From Saprospiraceae bacterium (GTDB lineage Bacteria > Bacteroidota > Bacteroidia > Chitinophagales > Saprospiraceae), in contig JALHMA010000018.1 in NCBI GenBank assembly GCA_022844265.1, positions 1 through 33,372 of the forward strand: a stretch of DNA of 33,372 nt, given 5' to 3'. The first letter of the stretch is position 1. Each line of letters begins with the position of its first letter. Shown piece by piece: positions 8,641-16,891 of this stretch. The notes below the pieces were generated by a model that was not told the DNA's origin, searched no databases, and worked only from the letters and a program-made list of their open reading frames with translations. A program made the translations under genes and the position numbers.

Positions 8641-10209
8641 ATGATAAAGAAAACCTTGTTTTCCGCCCTTCTTATCGGCAATGCCCTGTTTGCCCATGCG
8701 CAACAGGTCGTCCGGCTGTACGAAGGCCCGGCGCCAGGTTCCGAAAACTGGAAAAACCCGGAACGTGCCGACACCATGCCGGGAACCGATATGGTGTTTA
8801 TCAGCAATGTAACGACCCCAACGCTGACGATTTACAAAGCCAAAAGACCCAACGGTACAGCGGTGATTGTCTGTCCCGGCGGCGCTTTCCGGGGACTGGC
8901 TATTCAGCACGAAGGTATAGATGTTGCCAGGTGGCTCAACGCAAAGGGCATTACCGCCCTGGTGCTGAAATACCGCTTAGTGAACGCTCCACCCGACTTC
9001 GATCCGCAGTTTATGCAGGATATGCAGACCGGTAATTCTGCGCGCATCGACTCCATCAACATGCCCTACGTCCCGCTCGCCGTCGCCGACGGGCGCGAGG
9101 CCGTGCGGTATACGCGCCGCCATGCCGCCGAACTGGGTATCGAACCGGACCGGATCGGGATGATCGGATTCTCCGCAGGCGGTACCCTCATTGCCTCCGT
9201 AGCGCAGACCTACGACCGTGAAAGCCGCCCTGATTTTGTAGCGCCGATTTATGCCTACACCCCGGCAATACTCGGGGCTGCCGTACCCCAAAGTGCTCCG
9301 CCCATGTTTCTCGCACTGACGGGCGACGATCCCATCGCCCACGGCAATCCTGACCTGTACAAAAAATGGCGCGACGCCGGACGCAAAGCGGAAATACACG
9401 TTTACAGCAGTGGCGGACACGGATTCGGTCTCCGGAAACAAGGCCTGCCTTCCGATTCCTGGATCATTGATTTTGAAGCATGGCTCGATATGCAAAACTT
9501 ACTGATTACGCCTGAAAATGCAATATACCGCGCCCGATTCGCCCCGGCACAAAGGGCGCAATGGAAAGAACAGGGTGAAAACCGCCTGCGCTCCGACTGG
9601 GCATGGCTACAGCGTTATGCGGCAGACAACCAGAAACTTCCCGCGCCCAAAAAGGGCGAAAAACGGGTGGTTTTTATGGGCAATTCGATCACAGAATTCT
9701 GGTCGGACGTCGATAGCGCTTTTTTTGCCGGCAAGCCCTACATCAACCGGGGTATCAGCGGGCAAACGACGCCACAGATGCTGCTGCGCTTCCGGCAGGA
9801 TGTGATCGACCTGAAACCCGCCGTCGTCGTCATCAAAGCGGGCATCAACGATATTGCCGAAAATACCGGCCCGACTACCCTGGAGGCAACCCTGGGCAAC
9901 ATCGCTTCTATGACAGAAATGGCTCAGGCAAACGGTATCCGCGTGGTGCTTTGTTCTGTCTTGCCGGCGTATGATTTCCCCTGGAGTCCCGGCATGGAAC
10001 CTGCGGAAAAAGTGGTTCGGCTCAATGCCATGTTGAAAACGTATGCTCAAAAAAATGGCTGTATCTGGGTCGACTACCACTCCGCCATGAATGACGCCCG
10101 CAATGGTTTGCCGAGAACACTTGCCGACGATGGCGTACACCCTAACCTGGCAGGTTATAAAGTAATGGAACCGATGGTGGAAAAAGCCATTGCGGAGGCG
10201 CTGAAATAA
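8641..10209 (+). CDS. Two-domain secreted esterase: alpha/beta hydrolase + SGNH hydrolase
   Basis: A 522-residue protein with signal peptide (ends AHAQ). Domain 1 (about 30-290) is an acetylxylan-esterase/BD-FAE-like alpha/beta hydrolase: oxyanion region VIVCPGGAFRGLAI, nucleophile elbow GFSAGG with Ser178, and GGHGFG with His260. Domain 2 (about 335-522) is an SGNH/GDSL hydrolase: block I GNSIT with Ser349, block II GISGQTT, block III AGINDI, block V DGVHP with Asp497 and His500. Both active sites look intact. The likely job is to remove acetyl or other acyl esters from polysaccharide side chains, with two specificities in one polypeptide. It is preceded by its own promoter, follows GH3, and is followed by a hairpin at 10210. 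Confidence 0.88.
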   Translation: MIKKTLFSALLIGNALFAHAQQVVRLYEGPAPGSENWKNPERADTMPGTDMVFISNVTTPTLTIYKAKRPNGTAVIVCPGGAFRGLAIQHEGIDVARWLNAKGITALVLKYRLVNAPPDFDPQFMQDMQTGNSARIDSINMPYVPLAVADGREAVRYTRRHAAELGIEPDRIGMIGFSAGGTLIASVAQTYDRESRPDFVAPIYAYTPAILGAAVPQSAPPMFLALTGDDPIAHGNPDLYKKWRDAGRKAEIHVYSSGGHGFGLRKQGLPSDSWIIDFEAWLDMQNLLITPENAIYRARFAPAQRAQWKEQGENRLRSDWAWLQRYAADNQKLPAPKKGEKRVVFMGNSITEFWSDVDSAFFAGKPYINRGISGQTTPQMLLRFRQDVIDLKPAVVVIKAGINDIAENTGPTTLEATLGNIASMTEMAQANGIRVVLCSVLPAYDFPWSPGMEPAEKVVRLNAMLKTYAQKNGCIWVDYHSAMNDARNGLPRTLADDGVHPNLAGYKVMEPMVEKAIAEALK

Positions 10210-10228
10210 CGCCGAAACCTGTTCGGCG
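10210..10228 (+). terminator. Hairpin after the double esterase gene
   Basis: CGCCGAA-ACCTG-TTCGGCG forms a 7-bp stem with a 5-base loop beginning one base after the stop codon. No T-tract follows, so it is a weak terminator or RNA-stability hairpin. A related hairpin, CTCCGAA-CAGGG-TTCGGAG, lies at 10434-10452 on the other side of family II copy 1. Confidence 0.5.
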
Positions 10229-10239
10229 CCGCGCAAGTA

Positions 10240-10417
10240 GGGGTTGTGTCAAAAGTCTAAAGCGAAAAGAAATGTTTTTTCGCACCAAATTATAGTTGCC
10301 AAAAGCAATGTGAAAATTTGACAACTTTTTAAAAGTTGTCAAATTTAGTGCCCAACCAAAACTTTATTTGGTATTATTTGGCCAGGTTTTCAAACACCTG
10401 ACTTTTGACACAACCCC
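10240..10417. repeat. Family II palindromic element, copy 1 (178 bp)
   Basis: Perfect 18-bp terminal inverted repeats, GGGGTTGTGTCAAAAGTC (10240-10257) and its complement (10400-10417). The centre is a 33-bp palindrome at 10314-10346 (16-bp arms around one base). The outer 76 left and 71 right bases differ from copy 2 (24864-25373) at only one base each, yet the cores differ completely. No reading frame of note. It lies between the esterase and carboxylesterase genes. Confidence 0.9.
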
Positions 10418-10452
10418 AGATATTTTTTATATTCTCCGAACAGGGTTCGGAG
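10404..10452 (+). promoter_or_regulatory. Possible promoter and 5' hairpin for the carboxylesterase gene
   Basis: TTTG at 10404-10407 lies inside the right terminal repeat of family II; 20 bases later TATATTCT (10428-10435) is a partial match to TANNTTTG. The hairpin CTCCGAA-CAGGG-TTCGGAG (10434-10452) would fall at the start of the mRNA, 16 bases before the ATG. If real, the element contributes the -33 box. The match is imperfect in spacing and sequence. Confidence 0.25.
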
Positions 10453-10468
10453 GTACAACACATCTACC

Positions 10469-12073
10469 ATGAAAAAAAACATTTTCACCCTCCTGCTCCT
10501 CAGCCTTTTCACCCATGCTTTTGCCCAATTACAAACGGGCGAAAACGTAGCCGTTACCAGCACCGAGTCCGGTAAGGTTCGGGGTTATATCAACAATGGC
10601 ATCCGCACCTACAAAGGTATCCCTTACGCCCAGGCCGCGCGTTTTATGCCGCCCGCCAAAACCAAAGCCTGGACGGGCGTGCGCAGTTCGATGACCTATG
10701 GCCCGGTTTGCCCCTTGGTAGACCCCACCACATCGGTACAAGATGAGTCAGAGTTTCTGTTCCACCACGACTGGGGCTACACCAGCGAAGAATGCCTGGT
10801 GCTGAACGTGTGGACGCCCGGCATCAACGACGGCAAAAAACGCCCCGTCATGTTCTGGATACACGGCGGCGGATTCACCGCAGGTTCTTCGCAGGAATTG
10901 CCTTCCTACGACGGCGAAAACCTGAGTAAAAAAGGCGACGTCGTGGTTGTTTCGATTAATCACCGACTCAATATCCTCGGTTTTCTGGATTTGTCGGCCT
11001 ACGGTGAGCAGTACAAACAATCCGCCAACCTGAGTATTCTCGACATGGCTGCCGCGCTGGAATGGGTAAAGGCTAATATTTCCAATTTCGGCGGCGACCC
11101 CAATAACGTGACCATTTTCGGTCAGTCGGGCGGCGGCGCCAAAGTGAACACCCTGATGGCTATGCCTGCGGCAAAAGGGCTTTTTCACAAAGCCGTGAAT
11201 CAAAGCGGTTCGTTTAGAACGGCTATGCTGGAAAAATCGGAAACACAACGCATCGCTGCCGAAGTACTGAAGCAGTTGGGTTTAAAACCCGAACAAGTGG
11301 ATTCGCTGCAAAAAATGCCGTACGCTCAACTGGCCGGCGCGGGAAAAAAAGCCCTGAATATCATTGCAGAACAAATGAGAGCCGAAGGTAAGCCGGTTGT
11401 CGGCTTCGGCCTGAGTTGGGGACCCAGCCGGGATGGCGACGTACTGCCCTACCAACTTTTTTCCAACGAAGCTTTTGAACTTTCCAAAAACATCCCGCTG
11501 CTGCTCGGCACCACCAAAAACGAGTTCATGCCTTCGCTGGGCGCCGGACTAAGCAACGGCACTGCCGAACAAGTCCGGGAACTGGTTCAAAAACAATACG
11601 GCGACAAAGCAGACGCTTACACCGCCGCCGTCAAAAAAGCCTACCCCAAGGATACCAAACCATCGGATTTGATCGACATAGACACCCGGTTCCGTCCCGG
11701 CGCGGTCGTGCAGGCCAATTTAAAATCAGCCGTTGCCGGCGGCGCATCCGTGTACATGTACCTGTTTGCCTGGCAATCGCCAACGCTGGATGGCAAGTAC
11801 AAAGCAACGCACTGCATGGAGTTGCCTTTTATGTTCAACAACATCGCGCGTTGCCAGGAAATGACCGGCGGCGGAAAGACTGCCGAGGTTTTGGCCGGTA
11901 AAATGAGCCAGGCCTGGATCAATTTTGCCCGCACAGGTAATCCCAACCACCCGGGGTTGCCGAAATGGGCGGCTTATACGGCCAAGAATACGACCACCAT
12001 GTTTTTTGATAACCAATGTGTGGTGAAGCCGCAGCACGATAAGGAACTGATGGAATTGGCGACGCCGAAGTAG
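10469..12073 (+). CDS. Secreted type-B carboxylesterase
   Basis: A 534-residue carboxylesterase/para-nitrobenzyl-esterase family protein, close to the family's usual length. The signal peptide ends AFAQ. Landmarks are GIPYAQAARFMPP, SEECLVLNVWTP, the oxyanion segment WIHGGGFTAG, and the elbow FGQSGGGAKVN with Ser220 (the common form is GESAGG). Glu352 in GTTKNEF and His448 in ATHCMELPF complete the triad. The last region MSQAWINFARTGNPNHPGLP is typical. It would hydrolyse carboxylic esters outside the cytoplasm; with the two-domain esterase and GH3 upstream it may act on acylated plant or algal material, but substrate is inferred only from context. Confidence 0.9.
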   Translation: MKKNIFTLLLLSLFTHAFAQLQTGENVAVTSTESGKVRGYINNGIRTYKGIPYAQAARFMPPAKTKAWTGVRSSMTYGPVCPLVDPTTSVQDESEFLFHHDWGYTSEECLVLNVWTPGINDGKKRPVMFWIHGGGFTAGSSQELPSYDGENLSKKGDVVVVSINHRLNILGFLDLSAYGEQYKQSANLSILDMAAALEWVKANISNFGGDPNNVTIFGQSGGGAKVNTLMAMPAAKGLFHKAVNQSGSFRTAMLEKSETQRIAAEVLKQLGLKPEQVDSLQKMPYAQLAGAGKKALNIIAEQMRAEGKPVVGFGLSWGPSRDGDVLPYQLFSNEAFELSKNIPLLLGTTKNEFMPSLGAGLSNGTAEQVRELVQKQYGDKADAYTAAVKKAYPKDTKPSDLIDIDTRFRPGAVVQANLKSAVAGGASVYMYLFAWQSPTLDGKYKATHCMELPFMFNNIARCQEMTGGGKTAEVLAGKMSQAWINFARTGNPNHPGLPKWAAYTAKNTTTMFFDNQCVVKPQHDKELMELATPK

Positions 12074-12079
12074 AATGAG

Positions 12080-12190
12080 GAATGATGAATTATGAATTAT
12101 GAATGATGAATGATGAATGACCGAGCGTGATGTCCGACATCACGCTCGGTCATTCATCATTCATCATTCATAATTCATAATTCATCATTC
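12080..12190. repeat. Perfect 111-bp palindrome between convergent genes
   Basis: Arms 12080-12134 and 12136-12190 are exact reverse complements over 55 bases around a single C at 12135. The inner part (about 12119-12151) is GC-rich (GACCGAGCGTGATGTC and complement); the outer part is built from ATGAATGAT/ATGAATTAT units. Weaker symmetry continues to the two stop codons at 12071 and 12207. It probably terminates both transcripts, but its length exceeds a normal terminator and there is no clear T-tract. Confidence 0.92.
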
Positions 12191-12204
12191 ATAACTCATC
12201 ATTC

Positions 12205-15200
12205 CTAATCCACCTCCACCTCTATCCGATTGTCCTCCGGCACCCGGTCGATCATTTTGTTGTACGGATCAATGCCTGCGCGAACAGGTTTGCCGCTTAC
12301 GGTCAACACGATGGTGTGTTCGCCGGCCGTCAGGCGGTGTTTTTGCAGGTACAGCGGTTGCGTACTCTTTTTGCCGTTTTCCTCCACTTTGTCGTCGGTA
12401 AATACGCCGATGTCGAGGTAGTCATTGACGTCGGGCGCTTCGGTCTCGTTGCCTTTTTCGTCGGCGTACATTTTGCGGGCCTTCACCTGTAGCGTCACTT
12501 CGTACCGGTCGTCTGCTATTTTGCGCGCTTTGGCGCTGAGGACGCGGTTTTCGTACAGCGTAATTTTTTCCCAGGTGTCCGTCAAGTAGTAGTGCAGCGA
12601 ATCGGGTGTCACTTTTTTGACAAAATCGTAGAGGTCGTAACTGCCCGGAAACGGCGGCGTTTCCTTTAGCCCGAAACTGTCGCGGAAAGCGCGGATGGCG
12701 CCGTTCAGTTTGGCCTCGCCGACATAATCCTGCAAGGCGTACAAGATGATGCTGCCCTTCTGATACCACTGGTAGGGCCGGTTACAATTCAGGAACACAT
12801 TCTCTTTTTTACTTTCGCCGGCACGGCCGCGCAGGTACCGGTCGAGGTCGTATTTGAGAAATTGTTGCACGTTGTCGGGGCCGTATTTCTCCTTGGCGAT
12901 CATTAGGGCGGAATATTCAGCCAGCGATTCGGAAATCAGGTTGGAACCGCGCGTCAGGTTCGGCACCACCTGGTGGCCCCACCACTGGTGCGCAAGTTCG
13001 TGGGCCGTGACGTAGTAACCGTAATCATAATCGTTGGGGTCGCTGAAATCGGCGTACCAGCCAAAGTCTTCCGAGTAAGGAATGGTGTTCGGAAACGACT
13101 GCGCAAACGCTGCGTAACGCGGGAATTCAAGCACCCGCGCCTGCCGGAACTGGTAAGGGCCGAAATGCTTGTGAAAATAAGTCAGCCCGTCTTTCAGCGA
13201 GGCCACAAACCGGTCGAGGTTGTAGGCGTGTTCGCGGTGGTAAAATATCTCGATGTTCACGTCTTTGCCCTCCGGAGAAGTCCATTTGTCGCGCAGCACC
13301 TCGTAACGGGCAGAAACTATCGTGAAAAAATAATCCGTTTTGCTGTCCTGTTTGTAGTGAAAATAACGCCGTTCGCCTTCCGTCCATTCGCGCTGGAGGT
13401 AGCCGGGCGCCACAGCAATCTGGTCTGGCGAAGTACTCACCACACACTCGAAGGAAATATAATCAGCATCGTCGTTGAACAACAGGGTGCGTTCGCCGAA
13501 GGGGTCGCGGTGGGGCGGCAGGTCGTCGGGTTTGTCCGGCAGCCCGTATTTTTTGCGGTCTTCATCACTGTCCATTTCGCGGTTGCGGTCGTAGCCGATG
13601 GCAGGCACGTTGCCGTAACTGAACGTACCGTTTTCAACGACCTCGCGGCGGTAACCGTCGTTCACGAAGCCTGGATTTTTGACGGTGTACCTGAATTCAA
13701 GCGTAGCCGTATCTCCGGGCTGCATGATGCGCGGCAGGGCAAAAATGCGATAGCCGCCCGTGTCGGGTTTTTCATAAAAAACCGTCATCAATGGCCGCTG
13801 CATCAAGTCAAATTTCGCGGGCGATAAGGGCTGTTTGTCAAAAAACAACGCATATTTCTGCCCATCCTCCGAACTCAGGTGCAGCGAGTCGATGGGCCGG
13901 TCGGTTTTGTTCTGGATTTTCATCACGACCCGCATGTTCAGGCTGCGCGTATTGGGGAAAATATCGGCATAAACGGCCAGATCGGTCAGTTTCGGCTGGG
14001 CGAGATATTCGTATTGTTTGTACCGTTTTTCGTAATCCGACTGAATTTTTTTGACTTCATCCGCATTGTAGTGCTTATTCACCACACTCACATTGTAGTA
14101 GATAAAACTGCCGCTGCCGAGCCACACGGCGGCCAAGGCCAGTATACCCAGGCTGAAACGCGGGTTCCAGCGTCGGCGCAGGTTCTGCCAGCGGGTTTTA
14201 AAACTTTGCTCCGCGCCGCGCGACCACAGCAGGGCGGCGACAAAAAGCAAGATAAACCCGAACGCCATCCAGTACAGATTGAACCAGAATAAGGGTTGCG
14301 CAAAATGCCCGAAATTGTTCATGTCCGAAATCAGGTAACCCGGTTTGTAACTGTAAAAACCGAGGTTGTAACCGAAATCCATAAAACTGCGCAGCACAAA
14401 CATCATGATCCAGATGCCCAGTCCGACGAAGTGGCCGACAAATTTATTGTTGACCAGGGCATGTACGAAGAACGCCAGGAGGGCCATTTGCAGGTAATCC
14501 CAGAACGTAATCAGGTATAAATCAACAACGTAGAAACCGAATTTGAAATTAAAAAAACCGTGCAGCACCTGCACGACCACCCCTACGAGCATGGGAATGG
14601 TAGCCAATAGCACGCAGATGCCGACAATGGCGACAAACTTGGAGCCGAGTTGCACCCAGTTGGGTACCGGCAGCGCGTCGCCGATGTTGTCAAAACGGGT
14701 TGCGCGGTCGCGGTGTACCGTTTCGCCTACGTAAAACATCAGCAGGATAAAGACAAACAGGCTGTAATTGTAGGTTTTGAACAACAACATATTCATCGTC
14801 AGCGGCCGGTCAGGCACGCCGTATTGCAGGTTGCCGATCCAGTCGTCGAGGAAAAGAAAAATGACCGCTCCCAGCATAATCGAGATGAAATACGTGTCGC
14901 GGATGATGTTGCCAAACTCTAATTTGCCGAGGTTCCACAGGTTCGACCAGTCCAGACGGCGGGAAAACTGCCGCGTCAACAAAGGCAGCGCCACGCGGGC
15001 CGGCGCCGGTACGGCATCGGATTTACCCCCGCTTTTGCCGCGCGAAGTTTCCGAAACAAAGCGCTGAATATTGAACCGGAAATACACCCCGAGAATCGTT
15101 AGCAGCCCCACGCCCGTCCACAACAGCCTGTTCCACAACAGATTGCCTGTGAGGGGTACCAGTTGTGTGTTTTGTTCGGCGGGTGTTAAATATTTGGTGG

Positions 15201-15864
15201 CATTCGTATGCGTGTTGAGCGCAAAGGGATCGAGAAAATCCACGAGGTCGCGGTTTTCCAGATCGCGCACCAGGAAATTGGCCAGCAAATACAGGATAAA
15301 CAGGAGGATGGAAGCCGAATACAACACGCGGTTGTTGCGCGTCAGCGCCACCAGTCCGAAAAAGAGGCAACTGGTAAAAAACAGGCTGGGCAGGAAAATC
15401 GTCAGGAACGGCCAGAAGTAATGGATCGGCACATTCGGGCCGAAACGTTCGGGCTTGCTCCAGTCAAACGCCGGGCCGAGCCAGCTGCCCAGCACATAAC
15501 CTGCCAGGGCGCCGAGGCTGATCAATACCAGCACGGCAAACGATCCCCAGAATCGCCCCCAGAAATACGCTCCGGCAGATACCGGCGTAGATAACAGGTA
15601 TTCTTTGGTCTGGTGTTCGATGTCGCGGTACAGCGGTACGCCCATCACCGCCGAGCTGATAAGTACACAATAAATGCCGAGGATCGTCATGTACAGACTG
15701 ATCGAGACCGGGGCATTGTAATGCACTTTTTCGCTGATGCCAAGACCGCCGTTCGCGATGATCAGGGCCGTGAGGGCCAGCAGCGCGAAAGAATAAACGT
15801 ATGTCGCCGGGCGGCGCAGGCGATAACGGAGTTCAAAAAGGAAGATGGAGAGGAACATATTCAT
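12205..15864 (-). CDS. ABC-2 permease fused to M1-family aminopeptidase
   Basis: A 1219-residue fusion. The N-terminal half (about 1-590) is a polytopic ABC-2-type permease with two sets of hydrophobic helices (for example FALLALTALIIANGG and AVIFLFLDDWIGNLQYG), and a last helix near 575 (LGILALAAVWLGSGSFIYY). The rest is extracytoplasmic and contains a gluzincin site: HELAH at 955-959 with downstream Glu979 (ISESLAEYSA), 20 residues on as in this fusion family. The likely role is to process peptides or proteins on the outer face of the membrane, or to couple transport to peptidase activity. The ATPase gene ends 16 bases upstream on the same strand, so they form one transporter operon. Confidence 0.88.
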   Translation of the reverse strand: MNMFLSIFLFELRYRLRRPATYVYSFALLALTALIIANGGLGISEKVHYNAPVSISLYMTILGIYCVLISSAVMGVPLYRDIEHQTKEYLLSTPVSAGAYFWGRFWGSFAVLVLISLGALAGYVLGSWLGPAFDWSKPERFGPNVPIHYFWPFLTIFLPSLFFTSCLFFGLVALTRNNRVLYSASILLFILYLLANFLVRDLENRDLVDFLDPFALNTHTNATKYLTPAEQNTQLVPLTGNLLWNRLLWTGVGLLTILGVYFRFNIQRFVSETSRGKSGGKSDAVPAPARVALPLLTRQFSRRLDWSNLWNLGKLEFGNIIRDTYFISIMLGAVIFLFLDDWIGNLQYGVPDRPLTMNMLLFKTYNYSLFVFILLMFYVGETVHRDRATRFDNIGDALPVPNWVQLGSKFVAIVGICVLLATIPMLVGVVVQVLHGFFNFKFGFYVVDLYLITFWDYLQMALLAFFVHALVNNKFVGHFVGLGIWIMMFVLRSFMDFGYNLGFYSYKPGYLISDMNNFGHFAQPLFWFNLYWMAFGFILLFVAALLWSRGAEQSFKTRWQNLRRRWNPRFSLGILALAAVWLGSGSFIYYNVSVVNKHYNADEVKKIQSDYEKRYKQYEYLAQPKLTDLAVYADIFPNTRSLNMRVVMKIQNKTDRPIDSLHLSSEDGQKYALFFDKQPLSPAKFDLMQRPLMTVFYEKPDTGGYRIFALPRIMQPGDTATLEFRYTVKNPGFVNDGYRREVVENGTFSYGNVPAIGYDRNREMDSDEDRKKYGLPDKPDDLPPHRDPFGERTLLFNDDADYISFECVVSTSPDQIAVAPGYLQREWTEGERRYFHYKQDSKTDYFFTIVSARYEVLRDKWTSPEGKDVNIEIFYHREHAYNLDRFVASLKDGLTYFHKHFGPYQFRQARVLEFPRYAAFAQSFPNTIPYSEDFGWYADFSDPNDYDYGYYVTAHELAHQWWGHQVVPNLTRGSNLISESLAEYSALMIAKEKYGPDNVQQFLKYDLDRYLRGRAGESKKENVFLNCNRPYQWYQKGSIILYALQDYVGEAKLNGAIRAFRDSFGLKETPPFPGSYDLYDFVKKVTPDSLHYYLTDTWEKITLYENRVLSAKARKIADDRYEVTLQVKARKMYADEKGNETEAPDVNDYLDIGVFTDDKVEENGKKSTQPLYLQKHRLTAGEHTIVLTVSGKPVRAGIDPYNKMIDRVPEDNRIEVEVD

Positions 15865-15880
15865 CAGGTTTTAGGCAGGT

Positions 15881-16768
15881 TTACAACGTCACCAGATCCA
15901 TTTTACTCGAAATAGCGCGGAAGTACACGTCTTCCAGCGTCGGCTCGGCGGGCGTGAAACCATTGCCGGGATTCTCGTCGCTGGCAATGCGGATAAAGAG
16001 CCGCCCTTCGTTGAGGTTGGTAGCGATCACCTGGTATCGCTCCCGGTAATCATCCACCTCTTCTTTCGGGATGGATTTTGCCCAGATTTTGCCTACGAGC
16101 ATTTTTACGGCTTCATGGGGCGTGCCGACATACAGCACCTCGCCGTCGCAGATGATGGCAAACCGTTTGCACAAGGTCTGCACGTCTTCCACAATATGGG
16201 TGCTGAGAATGACGATCGTGCTTTCCCCGATTTCACTCAGCAGGTTGTAAAAACGGTTGCGCTCGGCCGGGTCGAGGCCCGCCGTAGGTTCGTCTACAAT
16301 CAGTAGTTTGGGATTGCCCAACAGGGCCTGCGCAATGCCGAAGCGTTGTTTCATACCGCCGGAATAGGTGCCGAGGTTGCGTTTTCGGGCCGACCAGAGG
16401 TTCACTTTTTGCAGCAAGGCTTCTACAAGTTGGGCGCGTTCCTTGCGGTTGGCCAGGCCTTTGAGCCGGGCGATATGGTCGAGCATGATTTCGGCGCTGA
16501 CACGCGGGTATACGCCAAATTCCTGGGGTAGATAGCCAAGTATCCGGCGCACCTGCTCGTGTTGTTGGAGCACATCCCATTCGCCGAGTGTGATGCTGCC
16601 GCTGCTGGCATCCTGCAGGGTAGCGATGGTGCGCATCAGGGTGGATTTGCCCGCGCCGTTGGGTCCAAGCAGGCCGAACATTCCCTGCGGGATGGTGAGC
16701 GATACGCCATTGAGGGCTTTTACACCATTGCCATAGGTTTTCGAGAGGTTTTCGATGACCAGTTCCAT
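15881..16768 (-). CDS. ABC transporter ATP-binding protein
   Basis: I take the ATG at 16768 (MELVIENLSKTYGNGVKALN) because the extra 32 residues of the longer frame are non-homologous and upstream of the usual start; the product is 295 residues. Walker A is GPNGAGKST, the signature motif is YSGGMKQR, Walker B is LLIVDEPTAGLD, and the switch His lies in ILSTHIVED. The C-terminal ~70 residues are the variable extension seen in CcmA/DrrA-like exporters' ATPases. It powers the permease encoded immediately downstream (16-base gap). Confidence 0.92.
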   Translation of the reverse strand: MELVIENLSKTYGNGVKALNGVSLTIPQGMFGLLGPNGAGKSTLMRTIATLQDASSGSITLGEWDVLQQHEQVRRILGYLPQEFGVYPRVSAEIMLDHIARLKGLANRKERAQLVEALLQKVNLWSARKRNLGTYSGGMKQRFGIAQALLGNPKLLIVDEPTAGLDPAERNRFYNLLSEIGESTIVILSTHIVEDVQTLCKRFAIICDGEVLYVGTPHEAVKMLVGKIWAKSIPKEEVDDYRERYQVIATNLNEGRLFIRIASDENPGNGFTPAEPTLEDVYFRAISSKMDLVTL

Positions 16769-16803
16769 GTGGTAAGTTCGTTGTTTGATGAGTAAAATTT
16801 GGC

Positions 16804-16834
16804 GAAAGATACTTTTTTGCGAAATATTAACACA
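16804..16834 (-). promoter_or_regulatory. Possible promoter for the ABC-M1 operon
   Basis: On the minus strand TGTG (16834-16831), 19 bases, then TATCTTTC (16811-16804): each box differs from the TTTG / TANNTTTG consensus at one base, with the correct spacing. It would give a leader of roughly 30 bases before the ATG at 16768. Confidence 0.4.
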
Positions 16835-16864
16835 ACAGAACCCAAAAAATACAAAATGAAACAT

Positions 16865-16884
16865 CCGGCAGCTAAAGCAGCCGG
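16865..16884 (-). terminator. Hairpin after the glycosidase gene
   Basis: On the minus strand CCGGCTGCTTTAGCTGCCGG folds into a stem (CCGGC/GCCGG plus three more pairs around one mismatch), 8 bases past the stop codon at 16892, and is followed by a T-rich stretch. A plausible intrinsic terminator separating the glycosidase from the ABC operon. Confidence 0.55.
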
Positions 16885-16891
16885 TACGAAT

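Noticed and set aside
12080-12190. Ordinary intrinsic terminator
   Set aside because: The stem is far longer than needed and lacks a T-tract directly after the GC-rich core; it may still terminate, so it is listed as a repeat.
12973-13827. 284-codon open frame on the plus strand
   Set aside because: Antisense to the M1 peptidase region whose HELAH motif is intact.
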